Shown: positions 1 through 8,157 of the stretch, piece after piece | Position numbering within the stretch: position 1 is the first letter of the stretch | How the letters are laid out: every line of letters starts with the position of its first letter | Assembly (NCBI RefSeq): GCF_035645195.1 | Contig: NZ_DASQNA010000041.1 | Coordinates: forward strand, 310,001 to 374,000 | DNA length: 64,000 bases | DNA from: Paenibacillus sp. | Lineage (GTDB): Bacteria > Bacillota > Bacilli > Paenibacillales > YIM-B00363 | Direction: 5' to 3' | The notes under the pieces: generated by a model | What the model saw: only the letters and a program-made list of their open reading frames with translations | What the model was told of the DNA's origin: nothing | The model's database searches: none | Program-made: the position numbers and the translations under genes

Positions 1-3000
1 ACGGAAATAATAACCCGGTACGATCTTGTCGAACACGGATGCCGGATTCGTCTGCCCCGAAGCGAGCGTATGATTGTAGACGACGTCCAAAATGACGCGG
101 ATTCCCCGGTCGTGGAGCGCTTGCACCATCTCTTTAAACTCCGTAATACGTGCCTTCGGGTCGGTCAAGTCAGTTGCATACGACCCTTCCGGAACGTTGA
201 AATGGATCGGATCATACCCCCAGTTGAATTTCCGGCCGGCGTACGCCGGATCGTCGACCTTCGTTTCATCGATCGAACCGAAATCGTACGTCGGGAGCAA
301 GTGCAAATGCGTAACGCCCAACTCCGCGAGATGATCTACGCCGGTTTTCGCGCCGGACACCGGATCGGTCGTTCCTGTCTGCGTAAATGCCTTATATTTG
401 CCCCGGTATTCCGACGCGATGCCCGAGCGTTCGTTCATGGAGAAATCTCTAACATGGAGTTCGTAAATGACGGCATCCGTCGGATTGACCATATAAGGCT
501 TCGATTCCGGATTCCAATGTGCCGGATCCGTCGTCGACAAGTCGACGATCGCCGTTTTCAGCCCGTTCGCGGATGCGGCGCGCGCGTATGGATCGTTAGC
601 GTACGTCGTTGTCCCGTCGGCGAACTCCACTTTATAAAGATAATACCGGCCTTCCCAATCTCCTTCGACGGTAGCCGACCATACGCCGGTTGCATTGTCC
701 CTAGTCATCGGCACGAGGCGGTCCGGCGTTTGATCTTCGGCGGCTGCGTTCGCGTAGAGCGATACGGATACGTTAACGGCCGTAGGCGCCCACACCTTGA
801 ACGCGCTTGCCTCCGGGCCGTACGTCACGCCAAGATCCGCCCCTGAATAGACGAAGCTGTCCAAAATGCCGCGCATCATGACCCGTTTCTCTTTAAACAC
901 GCCTGACGCGTCTTTTACCGTATATACGTTCCTCACGTCGTCAATCGGTTCATCGAGCGTAATTACGACCGCTTTGTCATGCGCTCCCATGGCGGAAACG
1001 CCGGCGAGCTTCCGATTTCCGTCCCACGCCTCGAACGTATCGTAACTCAAAGGTTTGTTGGTCAACGTTACTTTTATTTTCCCTGCTTCATCAGCGATCG
1101 CACCACGTATTGCCGGATCGGTGAGAGACGGCAGGTACGCATTGTGCAACTCTTCATCGCCTTCCACGACCCATATTTCGCCGAGGCCGCCCGCAGCCGC
1201 CATGGAACGGTCGCTGAATTCCTTCTCCGCCCAATTTCCTTTCCTGACGATAAAGTTTAGCTTGCTAACGTCCCCGGCGATCTCGACCTTCATGCGCGCC
1301 CACGTTTTACCGTCGATCGTCTCCGTCACAGCCGGGTAACTTTGGCCTTCGTGACCGTCGAGCCATGCCCAAAGATTCCATTCCCCATAATTTTGGTCAT
1401 AGCGGAAATAATGGACGACGAACGTCGTCGTTTCCGACGCGAGCATAACGGTCGCTTCCGCCGTATAAGTTTTGCCGTCGTTCTCGTAAGTCGCAACGGC
1501 TGTCACCGAATCGTTCTCCGCAGGTACGACCGACGGTTGTACCGTGAGCAATCCTGTCGCCGGGTCGATGGTTACGCCTTCCCTTGCCCCTGCGCCAAGA
1601 CTCCACTCCGCAGGAACAGCCGTTTCGCTGCCGTCGGACGCCAGAAATTTCGCGTTGAATTGCACGGTCTGCCCGGGCGAAACCGTCTCGTCGGCGGGCG
1701 CTGCCGTAAGCCCCGGTACGAACAGCAGCGAGTTGCCGTTCGCCGTATTCGGATTCAGCGGGTCGGTAAACCCGTTGTCCCACGAGCCGGATACAGGGAA
1801 AAACTTGTATTCGTACCTTCCTGGAGCGAGCGGGATCGTAACGGAAAAAACGCCGCGCTCGTTCTTCGTCATCGCAATGCCTTGGTTGTTCCAACCGTTC
1901 ATGCTTCCGACCAGATGAAGGGTTTCTCCTGAATGCGTATTGTTGTTGAACGTGACGGTCCCGTCATCGTGAACCACCGGGCTTCGCACGACTTCCGATG
2001 AAACTGTATAACTCTTGCTGACGCTTACGCCGTTTCGTTCGGCGGTAATTTCGAATGTTCGACCGGGGACGGCGTCCGAACTTACGAATACGACCCCTTG
2101 CGCGTCGACCGTAGCCCAGTCGGGCTGGCTCGACGTCCAAACTACGTTGCTGGTAATTCCTTCCCTCGTTCCGTCCGCCAAAAACCTGTACGCCTCTACT
2201 GCCGCCGACCCGCCGGGCTCAACCTGCAGCACATTCGGCTCAATGAAGAGGTAATGCACCGCCGAATTGCCGTCCACAAGCGGGGAACGATTGAAGAGGT
2301 CGATGTAGTCTCCGTTCCAAGCGTTCACAGGGCTGAACTTATACTGTATTACGCCGCCTGTCGCTTGTGCGTCCGCCGGGGTAAATGTGTATTGGAACAA
2401 TTGAACGGTCTCCCCGTTCGCCATGAATGTCCCTAGGTTGGTCATCGGCTGGAACGCGGACCAACCGCCCGCTGCCGGGAAATTACCGTTAATCCAATGC
2501 TCATTCGATGAAGCCGTCGTAAAGACGGAAACCGTGCCGTCTTCGTGATACGTCGGGCTTGCGATCGGCGGCAATTCAGGGATTTCGCTCCCGGGAATGC
2601 TGATCGTAACTTGAGATCCATAAACGGACTGCCCGTTCGGGGCCCCGCTGACGTTCCAACTGTCGGCGATCGCGTTGCCTTCGGCACGCGGCGCAACGTC
2701 GAACGCTCCGTGTTCGGCGCTGTTGTTTCCGCTTAACACCGCAATCGCGCGAATCGTGTCCCCATGCTGCAGGTTGAGCAAAGAAAACGGAATTTTCCCT
2801 TCAAACCCTGTCGAACGATTCACCGCAAACTGGGCGCCCATGAGATTGTCGCTGGCGAGCAACGGCGTTCCAAGGTCGGCAGCGGCATACACCGCGGCCC
2901 AGTTCACTTCCGAATCGTTCTTTAAGCGCATAACGACATGGAATTGAGGTTTTTCTTCCGCGCCGCCGAAATGAAACTGCGACGCCCACGGGTTGCCGGC

Positions 3001-3330
3001 GATCCCGGAGTCGGCTCCGTTCACCTGCAACGCTAGATTCAAATACTGCCCATTTTCGCCCCAATTCGGAACGTTCACGGCATCCAGCCAAAAGTATAGG
3101 TACTCCTCGTCATTCGTTATGTATAAGTTGCCAATGTCGAACCCGGACCAGCCCGGTTCCGCCGAACTCGCAACGGGCTCCATCGCAGTCCATGCCTCGT
3201 CCTTCATCCCGTCTACCGAAAGCGAAGCCGCCTGGGCGACATGGATCGGCCCCAATCCGGAAAACAACCCTGCTAACAAACTGAAGATCAACATGATTGC
3301 AATCGCTTTCAATCCTTGTTGTCTCAACAT
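1..3330 (-). CDS. pulA: Type I pullulanase, multidomain, secreted (3' end beyond window)
   Basis: Debranching enzyme that cleaves alpha-1,6 bonds in pullulan and starch outside the cell. 1110 codons are present; the C-terminal part of the catalytic domain lies beyond the left edge. The start is ATG at 3330 behind GGAAGGGAG. Residues 1-35 are a signal peptide ending AQA. Approximate modules: DOMON/CBM9-like (36-195), starch-binding X25-like (260-365), Big2-like (375-450), second X25-like (452-545), CBM41 with VHYFRYD near 643, pullulanase N2-like (745-830), CBM48 (835-930), and GH13 from about 952 (VIYELHVRDF). The type I signature FNWGYDP is near 1037. The GH13 catalytic Asp and Glu are outside the window. 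Domain names come from recalled family patterns. The N-terminus is longer than in many bacillary pullulanases. A promoter and cre site lie upstream. Confidence 0.95.
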   Translation of the reverse strand, partial: MLRQQGLKAIAIMLIFSLLAGLFSGLGPIHVAQAASLSVDGMKDEAWTAMEPVASSAEPGWSGFDIGNLYITNDEEYLYFWLDAVNVPNWGENGQYLNLALQVNGADSGIAGNPWASQFHFGGAEEKPQFHVVMRLKNDSEVNWAAVYAAADLGTPLLASDNLMGAQFAVNRSTGFEGKIPFSLLNLQHGDTIRAIAVLSGNNSAEHGAFDVAPRAEGNAIADSWNVSGAPNGQSVYGSQVTISIPGSEIPELPPIASPTYHEDGTVSVFTTASSNEHWINGNFPAAGGWSAFQPMTNLGTFMANGETVQLFQYTFTPADAQATGGVIQYKFSPVNAWNGDYIDLFNRSPLVDGNSAVHYLFIEPNVLQVEPGGSAAVEAYRFLADGTREGITSNVVWTSSQPDWATVDAQGVVFVSSDAVPGRTFEITAERNGVSVSKSYTVSSEVVRSPVVHDDGTVTFNNNTHSGETLHLVGSMNGWNNQGIAMTKNERGVFSVTIPLAPGRYEYKFFPVSGSWDNGFTDPLNPNTANGNSLLFVPGLTAAPADETVSPGQTVQFNAKFLASDGSETAVPAEWSLGAGAREGVTIDPATGLLTVQPSVVPAENDSVTAVATYENDGKTYTAEATVMLASETTTFVVHYFRYDQNYGEWNLWAWLDGHEGQSYPAVTETIDGKTWARMKVEIAGDVSKLNFIVRKGNWAEKEFSDRSMAAAGGLGEIWVVEGDEELHNAYLPSLTDPAIRGAIADEAGKIKVTLTNKPLSYDTFEAWDGNRKLAGVSAMGAHDKAVVITLDEPIDDVRNVYTVKDASGVFKEKRVMMRGILDSFVYSGADLGVTYGPEASAFKVWAPTAVNVSVSLYANAAAEDQTPDRLVPMTRDNATGVWSATVEGDWEGRYYLYKVEFADGTTTYANDPYARAASANGLKTAIVDLSTTDPAHWNPESKPYMVNPTDAVIYELHVRDFSMNERSGIASEYRGKYKAFTQTGTTDPVSGAKTGVDHLAELGVTHLHLLPTYDFGSIDETKVDDPAYAGRKFNWGYDPIHFNVPEGSYATDLTDPKARITEFKEMVQALHDRGIRVILDVVYNHTLASGQTNPASVFDKIVPGYYFR

Positions 3331-3387
3331 TTTCTCTCCCTTCCTTCTTCACATTTTTGAAAGGCAGTGGAACAAAGTTCAGTTGTG

Positions 3388-3401
3388 CGCAACCGTTTGC
3401 A
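3388..3401 (-). promoter_or_regulatory. Second LacI/CcpA-type operator in the pulA leader
   Basis: CGCAACCGTTTGCA matches the cre consensus TGNAANCGNTNNCA at all fixed positions but the first. It lies in the untranslated leader about 60 bases before the pulA start. A third, weaker relative (AAAAATCGTTTGCA) lies near 3503-3516. The cluster could serve CcpA or a MalR-like LacI-family regulator. Confidence 0.45.
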
Positions 3402-3433
3402 CTAAAAGCCGAAAAATAGGATTGACCGCCAAA

Positions 3434-3447
3434 TGTAATCGTTTCCA
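3434..3447 (-). promoter_or_regulatory. cre (catabolite response) site of pulA
   Basis: TGGAAACGATTACA on the minus strand matches the cre consensus TGNAANCGNTNNCA at every fixed position. It begins about 9 bases after the -10 box, where CcpA binding would block transcription. This predicts glucose repression of the pullulanase. Confidence 0.75.
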
Positions 3448-3456
3448 TTAAGGGAA

Positions 3457-3486
3457 ATTGTACCACTTCCATTAAAAATACGTCAA
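3457..3486 (-). promoter_or_regulatory. Sigma-A type promoter of pulA
   Basis: TTGACG (3486-3481), an 18-base spacer and TACAAT (3462-3457). The predicted transcript starts near 3450 and has a leader of about 120 bases. Confidence 0.65.
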
Positions 3487-3548
3487 CTGGATCTGGAATA
3501 TGAAAAATCGTTTGCACAAAATATTCAAAAGGTTCTCTAATGAATGTT

Positions 3549-3899
3549 TCAACGAAACCAGTCAGGATGTTCTTCTTTGGTGATTACACCATCCAGAGGA
3601 AATACCATACGAATAAATTCCCCAGTATCTGCCTCAAGTAAGATAGCTACACCGTCGATGTGTATATACCAAGTTCTATTCCCAGTAGCTTTATTCAAAA
3701 AAGTATCTTTATTAAATACTCTCAACTCAACAAAATCAGTGTTATACGTTAGATCTAAATTTCTGTTGACTGTTTGAAGATACACTTTTGCTTTGGTGAC
3801 CGCTTCTTGTTCATTAAGAATAGGTTTCTGAAATTGGTAAAATCCAAGAGTAAACAGCACTAGTACTAACGTAATGATTGTATAACCGACCTTTTTCAT
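3549..3899 (-). CDS. Small membrane-anchored protein of unknown function, PepSY-like
   Basis: 116 residues. An N-terminal hydrophobic helix (about 5-24) looks like an uncleaved anchor or signal sequence. The rest would face outward: a predicted helix (LNEQEAVTKAKVYLQT) followed by beta strands with WYIHIDG and LLEADTGEF. This helix-plus-hairpin order resembles PepSY-like domains, which often inhibit peptidases or sense the envelope, but I cannot confirm membership. The start is ATG behind GGGGAGG. Base composition is visibly more AT-rich than the neighbours, which may mean recent acquisition. It could be transcribed alone, because a strong terminator lies upstream of it. Confidence 0.7.
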   Translation of the reverse strand: MKKVGYTIITLVLVLFTLGFYQFQKPILNEQEAVTKAKVYLQTVNRNLDLTYNTDFVELRVFNKDTFLNKATGNRTWYIHIDGVAILLEADTGEFIRMVFPLDGVITKEEHPDWFR

Positions 3900-3947
3900 A
3901 ACACCCCTCCCCTTGATCGGGAGATAAGCAGCCAGTCTTCGATTTTT

Positions 3948-3980
3948 GTTTGATAAAAGCCGACCTTAGCAGGTCGGCTT
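3948..3980 (-). terminator. Rho-independent terminator after the 971-residue gene
   Basis: Perfect 9-bp stem AAGCCGACC/GGTCGGCTT with a 6-base loop (3957-3980), followed on the minus strand by TTTTATC. It ends the transcript of the gene at 4007-6922. Confidence 0.85.
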
Positions 3981-4006
3981 CACCGTTCATTCGCTTGTTA
4001 TTTAAC

Positions 4007-6922
4007 CTATAGATCCAAAAATTTCAACGAGTCGATATCGTCATTATCCACATTACCGTCCAGGGTACCTTTCGGCCACACGTCCAGTTCCTGTTCGTCC
4101 GGAATGTTGAGGTTGTTCAAGATACAGACGATGTTACCGAACGGCAGTTCATTCTCCCTTGCGCGGGACGGAATGACATCCATCCAATCGCTCTTGTAAT
4201 CTTTATCTCGGTAAAACCTGATCTTCCTGTTGGATGGCAGGATGGCCACGATGCCCGAGATCTCGTCATCCCATTCGTCGTCGTCCGGCAGGTCGTGGTC
4301 GCTCTTGGGCAACTGGCCCAAATCCGCGATGCGATCGCCGATCGCCTCGGCCACCCATAGTTTGTTCTTCCCGATTGGTTGAAGCACGTGCCCGAGCGCC
4401 CTTCTCAAACCGAGCAGCATCAGCGCGAAATTCGCCAAATCGTCCACGCCGTCGACCAGGCTGTACACGGCTTCAATCTGAGCGTTCACTGTTTCCAAAG
4501 CCGGCTTAAGCACATCCCAATTCGCGAAGCGGGTAAACGTGGACTGCGGAAGGACGACGAGACGATCGCCCGGTTGGTCCAGGTCGTCAAGCCGATGCTC
4601 GGACAGCAGCAGCAGCTCCGGCACAGCGATTGGAAGCTGCGCGATCGGAATCTTCGGAAGGCTGAGCGGAATCGGGTCCAATGTCGGAACGGTAATTATC
4701 AAGGAGGCCTCTAAGTAGCGGAACTCGATTTCCGTCTGCTTATCGATGCCTTTGACCTGCGGTATCAGAAGAACGTCGAGCTGAGAATCTTTCCACGGAT
4801 TGTCGCTCGTGTTGTGGGCGCCTTGACGAAGCCGATACTCATTACTGCCGAGCTCGACGAACTGTCCGCCCGCATCTTTCTTGTACAGCTTCCACTTCAG
4901 ACGAACCGAAAATTCGAGCGGAATCTCGAACGGCAAACCGGCATCCGCGAACGGCAGCGTGCCCTTGAACAGATGCTCAATGTCTGGGAGCGCTGTTTGT
5001 TGAACGCCCGCTTTCGACATCGCGGCTGGCTTGGCCAGAGTAGAGGCCAATTCGGCGATCAGCGGAGTTCCGGGCTGCAGCGTATCCGCATTCCGCGTGA
5101 CTTGCAGCGATTGCTCGATCAGTCCCAGAAGCTTGTCTTGGAAAGGCAGCAAATTCAGATTCGAGAACGTAAAGGTAAGATCGTCCAGCGAAAGCGGTAC
5201 GCCATTCAAGGTAGCCGTAACGGACGCTTGAACCTTGCGCGTGAAGGAAGCGGCGCCTCCTGTCCACTCCTTGGGAGGCAGGAACACGAGAGACGTTTGA
5301 AGGCTGCTTAGACCTTCGAGCCTTTTGAAGTCGATACCTTCCTTTAACAGAGTCCCCTTGTCGTCCAGCACGCGCCATGCAATCTCTTTGATTTCGAAAG
5401 GGATTGTGAGCCCGCCGACCGGCAAACCTCCTGTGATGGGGAACCATTTGAGATCGGGCAGTGTTGACGCGGTGAGCGGGGGCGCGGTTTCGGTCAGATT
5501 TTCCAGCGGCGTTACCAGCTTCAGAAGTACCGGCTCTCCCAGGCTGGCGGAGCCTGCTTTGTCCGATTTCACCTGAAATAGCGATTGAATGCGCTCTTTA
5601 ACAAGCGGTAGCTGCTTAATCAGGAGCTTAATGGGTGGATTGGAGCTCCCGCTTTGTCCATTAATCAGATAAGACACGGTCCCGATCAATTCGAACACTT
5701 CGGGTTCTGGAACGGCTTCCTCCGCCGTTTCCACAATCGAAGGCTGGATCATCAGCGTCTGCTCGAACGGATTGCCGGCGTCCGAAAGGAAGAAGTCTTT
5801 CCCCAGCGTGAGCTCGACGGGATCAGCCGCTGCATTGGACGTCGTTTGGCGGCTAAGCTTCCAATCGATGCCGGTGATTTTCCACGCATAGGACAGCGCC
5901 CCGATATTCAAGCTTCCGAACGGCTGGGACAAATCCAGCAATTTGTGAATGACTTTAAGCTCGAGAGGCTGACCCGGCTGAAGCGTGTGGAAGGAATTCG
6001 GAATCAAATCGAAGCCGCCTAGAACATCGGTAAGAACGGAGGTCGCGGACGGAATGATCGTGGTCGGCGTCGTTAACGTGAGCGTCTGCGTTTCGCCATT
6101 GCACTCCGTCAATACTTTGGCCGCGGCATACGCTCGATAAGACTCTTCCTGCGGCAAGAACAGGAACCGGGAAGTCAGCTTGTCCAATCCGTCAGGCGCC
6201 AGGAAATCCTGGCCTTCGACCAGCTTGATCGGAGCGGCTGCCGAAGCAGAAGCGGCGTCGATCGGTTCTTTGTAAGCTTCCCAGAGGATGGAATGGATCG
6301 TTACCAAGGTCGGTTTGCCGTTTACCGGCATCGTCGTTTTAATTGGAAATGAGTCGGTCGAGGCGCCTTCAGGCAAAGACTGCAGAATCGTCGACAGGCT
6401 GGCCTGCAAAAATTCCCCGCTGCGCAGCATGTCTGTCGATGTCGACTCTGCTAGGAACGACTGGAAAAACGTTTCCGTAACGGTGGGCAGTAAGGTGATC
6501 GTCTCGGGGTCGAAGGTGCGTTGGACGGTAAAGCCGTTCAAGATCACATGGACGGTCGCTTGAAACGTCAACTCCGCTTGTTGTTCGACACGCAGCAGCG
6601 GCGTCAACACGATTTCGGTATAATCGCTCGTTCTTATTTCTTGGAGGTTATAGTCCTTCCCCGGGATGAGCTCCGCTCCGGCTTGCTTGATCGATAGAAA
6701 CGTTTCAAGCTCGTATTGGAAGTCATACGATTTGCCGTAGTGGAATTCGCCGGGTTTCCCCGATTTCGGTTGAACGGAAAAAGCAGGTTTGCAAATTCGA
6801 TACGTAAGCGCTTGTCCAGGTGCCAGAACACCGTTTGCAGGGTTCAACGTCGTGAAGAGATTCTGCTTCAGGTCGTTGAGGTCGATGGGTCCTTGTGCGG
6901 TTGCCATTTCCACATCATTCAT
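4007..6922 (-). CDS. Large cytoplasmic repeat protein of unknown function
   Basis: 971 residues, not recognised. There is no signal peptide or membrane segment. I see five degenerate modules of about 130-170 residues (roughly 20-170, 170-300, 300-450, 450-610, 610-780). Each tends to carry LxPGxPL near its start, a W-[KR]-[LV] strand, a GxDF turn, an Ig-like strand ending in [LI]NG, and a closing LP plus amphipathic helix (such as LPLVKERIQSLF). From about 780 the chain becomes helical, then an acidic linker (about 865) leads to a short beta-rich tail with FYRDKDYKSDW, faintly like a beta-gamma-crystallin motif. The start is ambiguous: AGGAG touches the first ATG, so GTG at codon 4 or ATG at codon 6 may be used. 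The -10-like box TATAAT at 6978-6973 has no good -35. The next gene upstream is an RCC1-repeat protein. Confidence 0.8.
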   Translation of the reverse strand: MNDVEMATAQGPIDLNDLKQNLFTTLNPANGVLAPGQALTYRICKPAFSVQPKSGKPGEFHYGKSYDFQYELETFLSIKQAGAELIPGKDYNLQEIRTSDYTEIVLTPLLRVEQQAELTFQATVHVILNGFTVQRTFDPETITLLPTVTETFFQSFLAESTSTDMLRSGEFLQASLSTILQSLPEGASTDSFPIKTTMPVNGKPTLVTIHSILWEAYKEPIDAASASAAAPIKLVEGQDFLAPDGLDKLTSRFLFLPQEESYRAYAAAKVLTECNGETQTLTLTTPTTIIPSATSVLTDVLGGFDLIPNSFHTLQPGQPLELKVIHKLLDLSQPFGSLNIGALSYAWKITGIDWKLSRQTTSNAAADPVELTLGKDFFLSDAGNPFEQTLMIQPSIVETAEEAVPEPEVFELIGTVSYLINGQSGSSNPPIKLLIKQLPLVKERIQSLFQVKSDKAGSASLGEPVLLKLVTPLENLTETAPPLTASTLPDLKWFPITGGLPVGGLTIPFEIKEIAWRVLDDKGTLLKEGIDFKRLEGLSSLQTSLVFLPPKEWTGGAASFTRKVQASVTATLNGVPLSLDDLTFTFSNLNLLPFQDKLLGLIEQSLQVTRNADTLQPGTPLIAELASTLAKPAAMSKAGVQQTALPDIEHLFKGTLPFADAGLPFEIPLEFSVRLKWKLYKKDAGGQFVELGSNEYRLRQGAHNTSDNPWKDSQLDVLLIPQVKGIDKQTEIEFRYLEASLIITVPTLDPIPLSLPKIPIAQLPIAVPELLLLSEHRLDDLDQPGDRLVVLPQSTFTRFANWDVLKPALETVNAQIEAVYSLVDGVDDLANFALMLLGLRRALGHVLQPIGKNKLWVAEAIGDRIADLGQLPKSDHDLPDDDEWDDEISGIVAILPSNRKIRFYRDKDYKSDWMDVIPSRARENELPFGNIVCILNNLNIPDEQELDVWPKGTLDGNVDNDDIDSLKFLDL

Positions 6923-7091
6923 CTCCTAACCTCGTATTTTTGGGGCAGTTTCCCTACCTCGTGCCCAATACGATTATAAAGGAAATAAATGGTATTGGTT
7001 ATGGGATAAAATCCCTAATTTGTTTGAAAGGCACCTCCTATCAGCGTCGACTGCTGAGTACGAGTAGATGATTTCGAGGTCCTACTTCGGT

Positions 7092-8018
7092 TCATCCCAA
7101 TTCAGGCGGGTTGGCATCCAACGAAATGCTTGGCAGTTGGATGCCGCTCAAGCCGCCTATATCACATTGGCCATATTCATTATCACCCACAGCAACCAAA
7201 GTGCCGTCTGATTTAAGACCGACAGTATGAGCGCACCCCGCCGCTACCGCCACAATATTACGCCAACCGCTTACGTTGCATTGACCATGCTCATTACTCC
7301 CCGCAGCCGCCACGGTGCCATCTGTTTTAAGGCCAATGGTATGGTAACTGCCTGCCGCGATCATCATAATACCGCGCCAGCCGCTTACATCGCATTGGCC
7401 ATGCTTATTCAATCCTACAGCCGCCACAGTGCCGTCCGACTTAAGACCCACGGTATGAAGATAACCCGCCGCTACCGCCACTTTGTCGCGCCAGTTACTT
7501 ACATTGCATTGACCATACCGATTATTACCCACGGCCGTCACCCTGCCGTCAGATGCAAGACTGACAGTATGCCAGTCACCCGCCGTTACCGCCACCATAT
7601 CACGCCAGTCGCCTACATTGCATTGTCCTTCATCATTTCGCCCTACGGCTAAAACCGTGCCGTCCGATTGAAGTCCGACGGTACGACGCCAACCCGCCGC
7701 TATTTCGACAATACCGCGCCAGTCGCTTACATCGCATTGGCCATGCTTATTCCAACCCACAGCCACCACGGTACCGTCAGACGCAAGACCGACGGTATGG
7801 GAATTTCCCGTGTTCGTCGCCATATGAACATTACCAGCAGCTACAGACACAATACCTTGCCAGCTGCTTAGATCGCATTGGCCATATTTATTATCACCCA
7901 GGGCCGTTACCATTCCGTCCGAATGGAGGGCAACGGTATGACGGGGACCCGCGGCTATAATGGCTTTGGAGTATCGTTTCGCCTTTAACTTCGCTTCGAT
8001 GGGTGAATTATAGTCCAT
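7092..8018 (-). CDS. RCC1-repeat beta-propeller protein
   Basis: 308 residues made almost wholly of seven tandem repeats with a 38-residue period: AAGxxHTVGLKSDGTVxAVG, then NxxGQCDVSxWR. This is the bacterial RCC1 type, expected to fold as a seven-bladed propeller. The first blade carries about nine extra residues (a MATNTGN stretch). No signal peptide or anchor is seen, so the product is probably cytoplasmic. The start is ATG behind AAGGAGGT with ideal spacing. The 114-bp period is visible in the DNA, which makes the locus prone to repeat-number change. Bacterial RCC1 proteins mostly lack a proven role, so none is assigned. The next gene downstream encodes the unknown 971-residue repeat protein. 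Confidence 0.9.
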   Translation of the reverse strand: MDYNSPIEAKLKAKRYSKAIIAAGPRHTVALHSDGMVTALGDNKYGQCDLSSWQGIVSVAAGNVHMATNTGNSHTVGLASDGTVVAVGWNKHGQCDVSDWRGIVEIAAGWRRTVGLQSDGTVLAVGRNDEGQCNVGDWRDMVAVTAGDWHTVSLASDGRVTAVGNNRYGQCNVSNWRDKVAVAAGYLHTVGLKSDGTVAAVGLNKHGQCDVSGWRGIMMIAAGSYHTIGLKTDGTVAAAGSNEHGQCNVSGWRNIVAVAAGCAHTVGLKSDGTLVAVGDNEYGQCDIGGLSGIQLPSISLDANPPELG

Positions 8019-8097
8019 GTCTTACCTCCTTAATCATCACTTATTTGACAAGGACGTTTCCTGCAGACGGAAGGTTCCGCTATTAATTCTGATTAAC

Positions 8098-8127
8098 GCA
8101 AAAAAAGCGGTGGATCGGCTCCACCGC
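8098..8127 (-). terminator. Terminator after the GH36 gene
   Basis: Perfect 8-bp stem GCGGTGGA/TCCACCGC with a 5-base loop (8107-8127), followed on the minus strand by seven T. It closes the alpha-galactoside operon. Confidence 0.85.
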
Positions 8128-8157
8128 ATTTCTCTCGTATCTGTTATTTCATTCGAG

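Noticed and set aside
6973-6978. TATAAT as promoter of the 971-residue gene
   Set aside because: The -35 region at any allowed spacing matches the consensus at only three positions; mentioned in the gene entry only.
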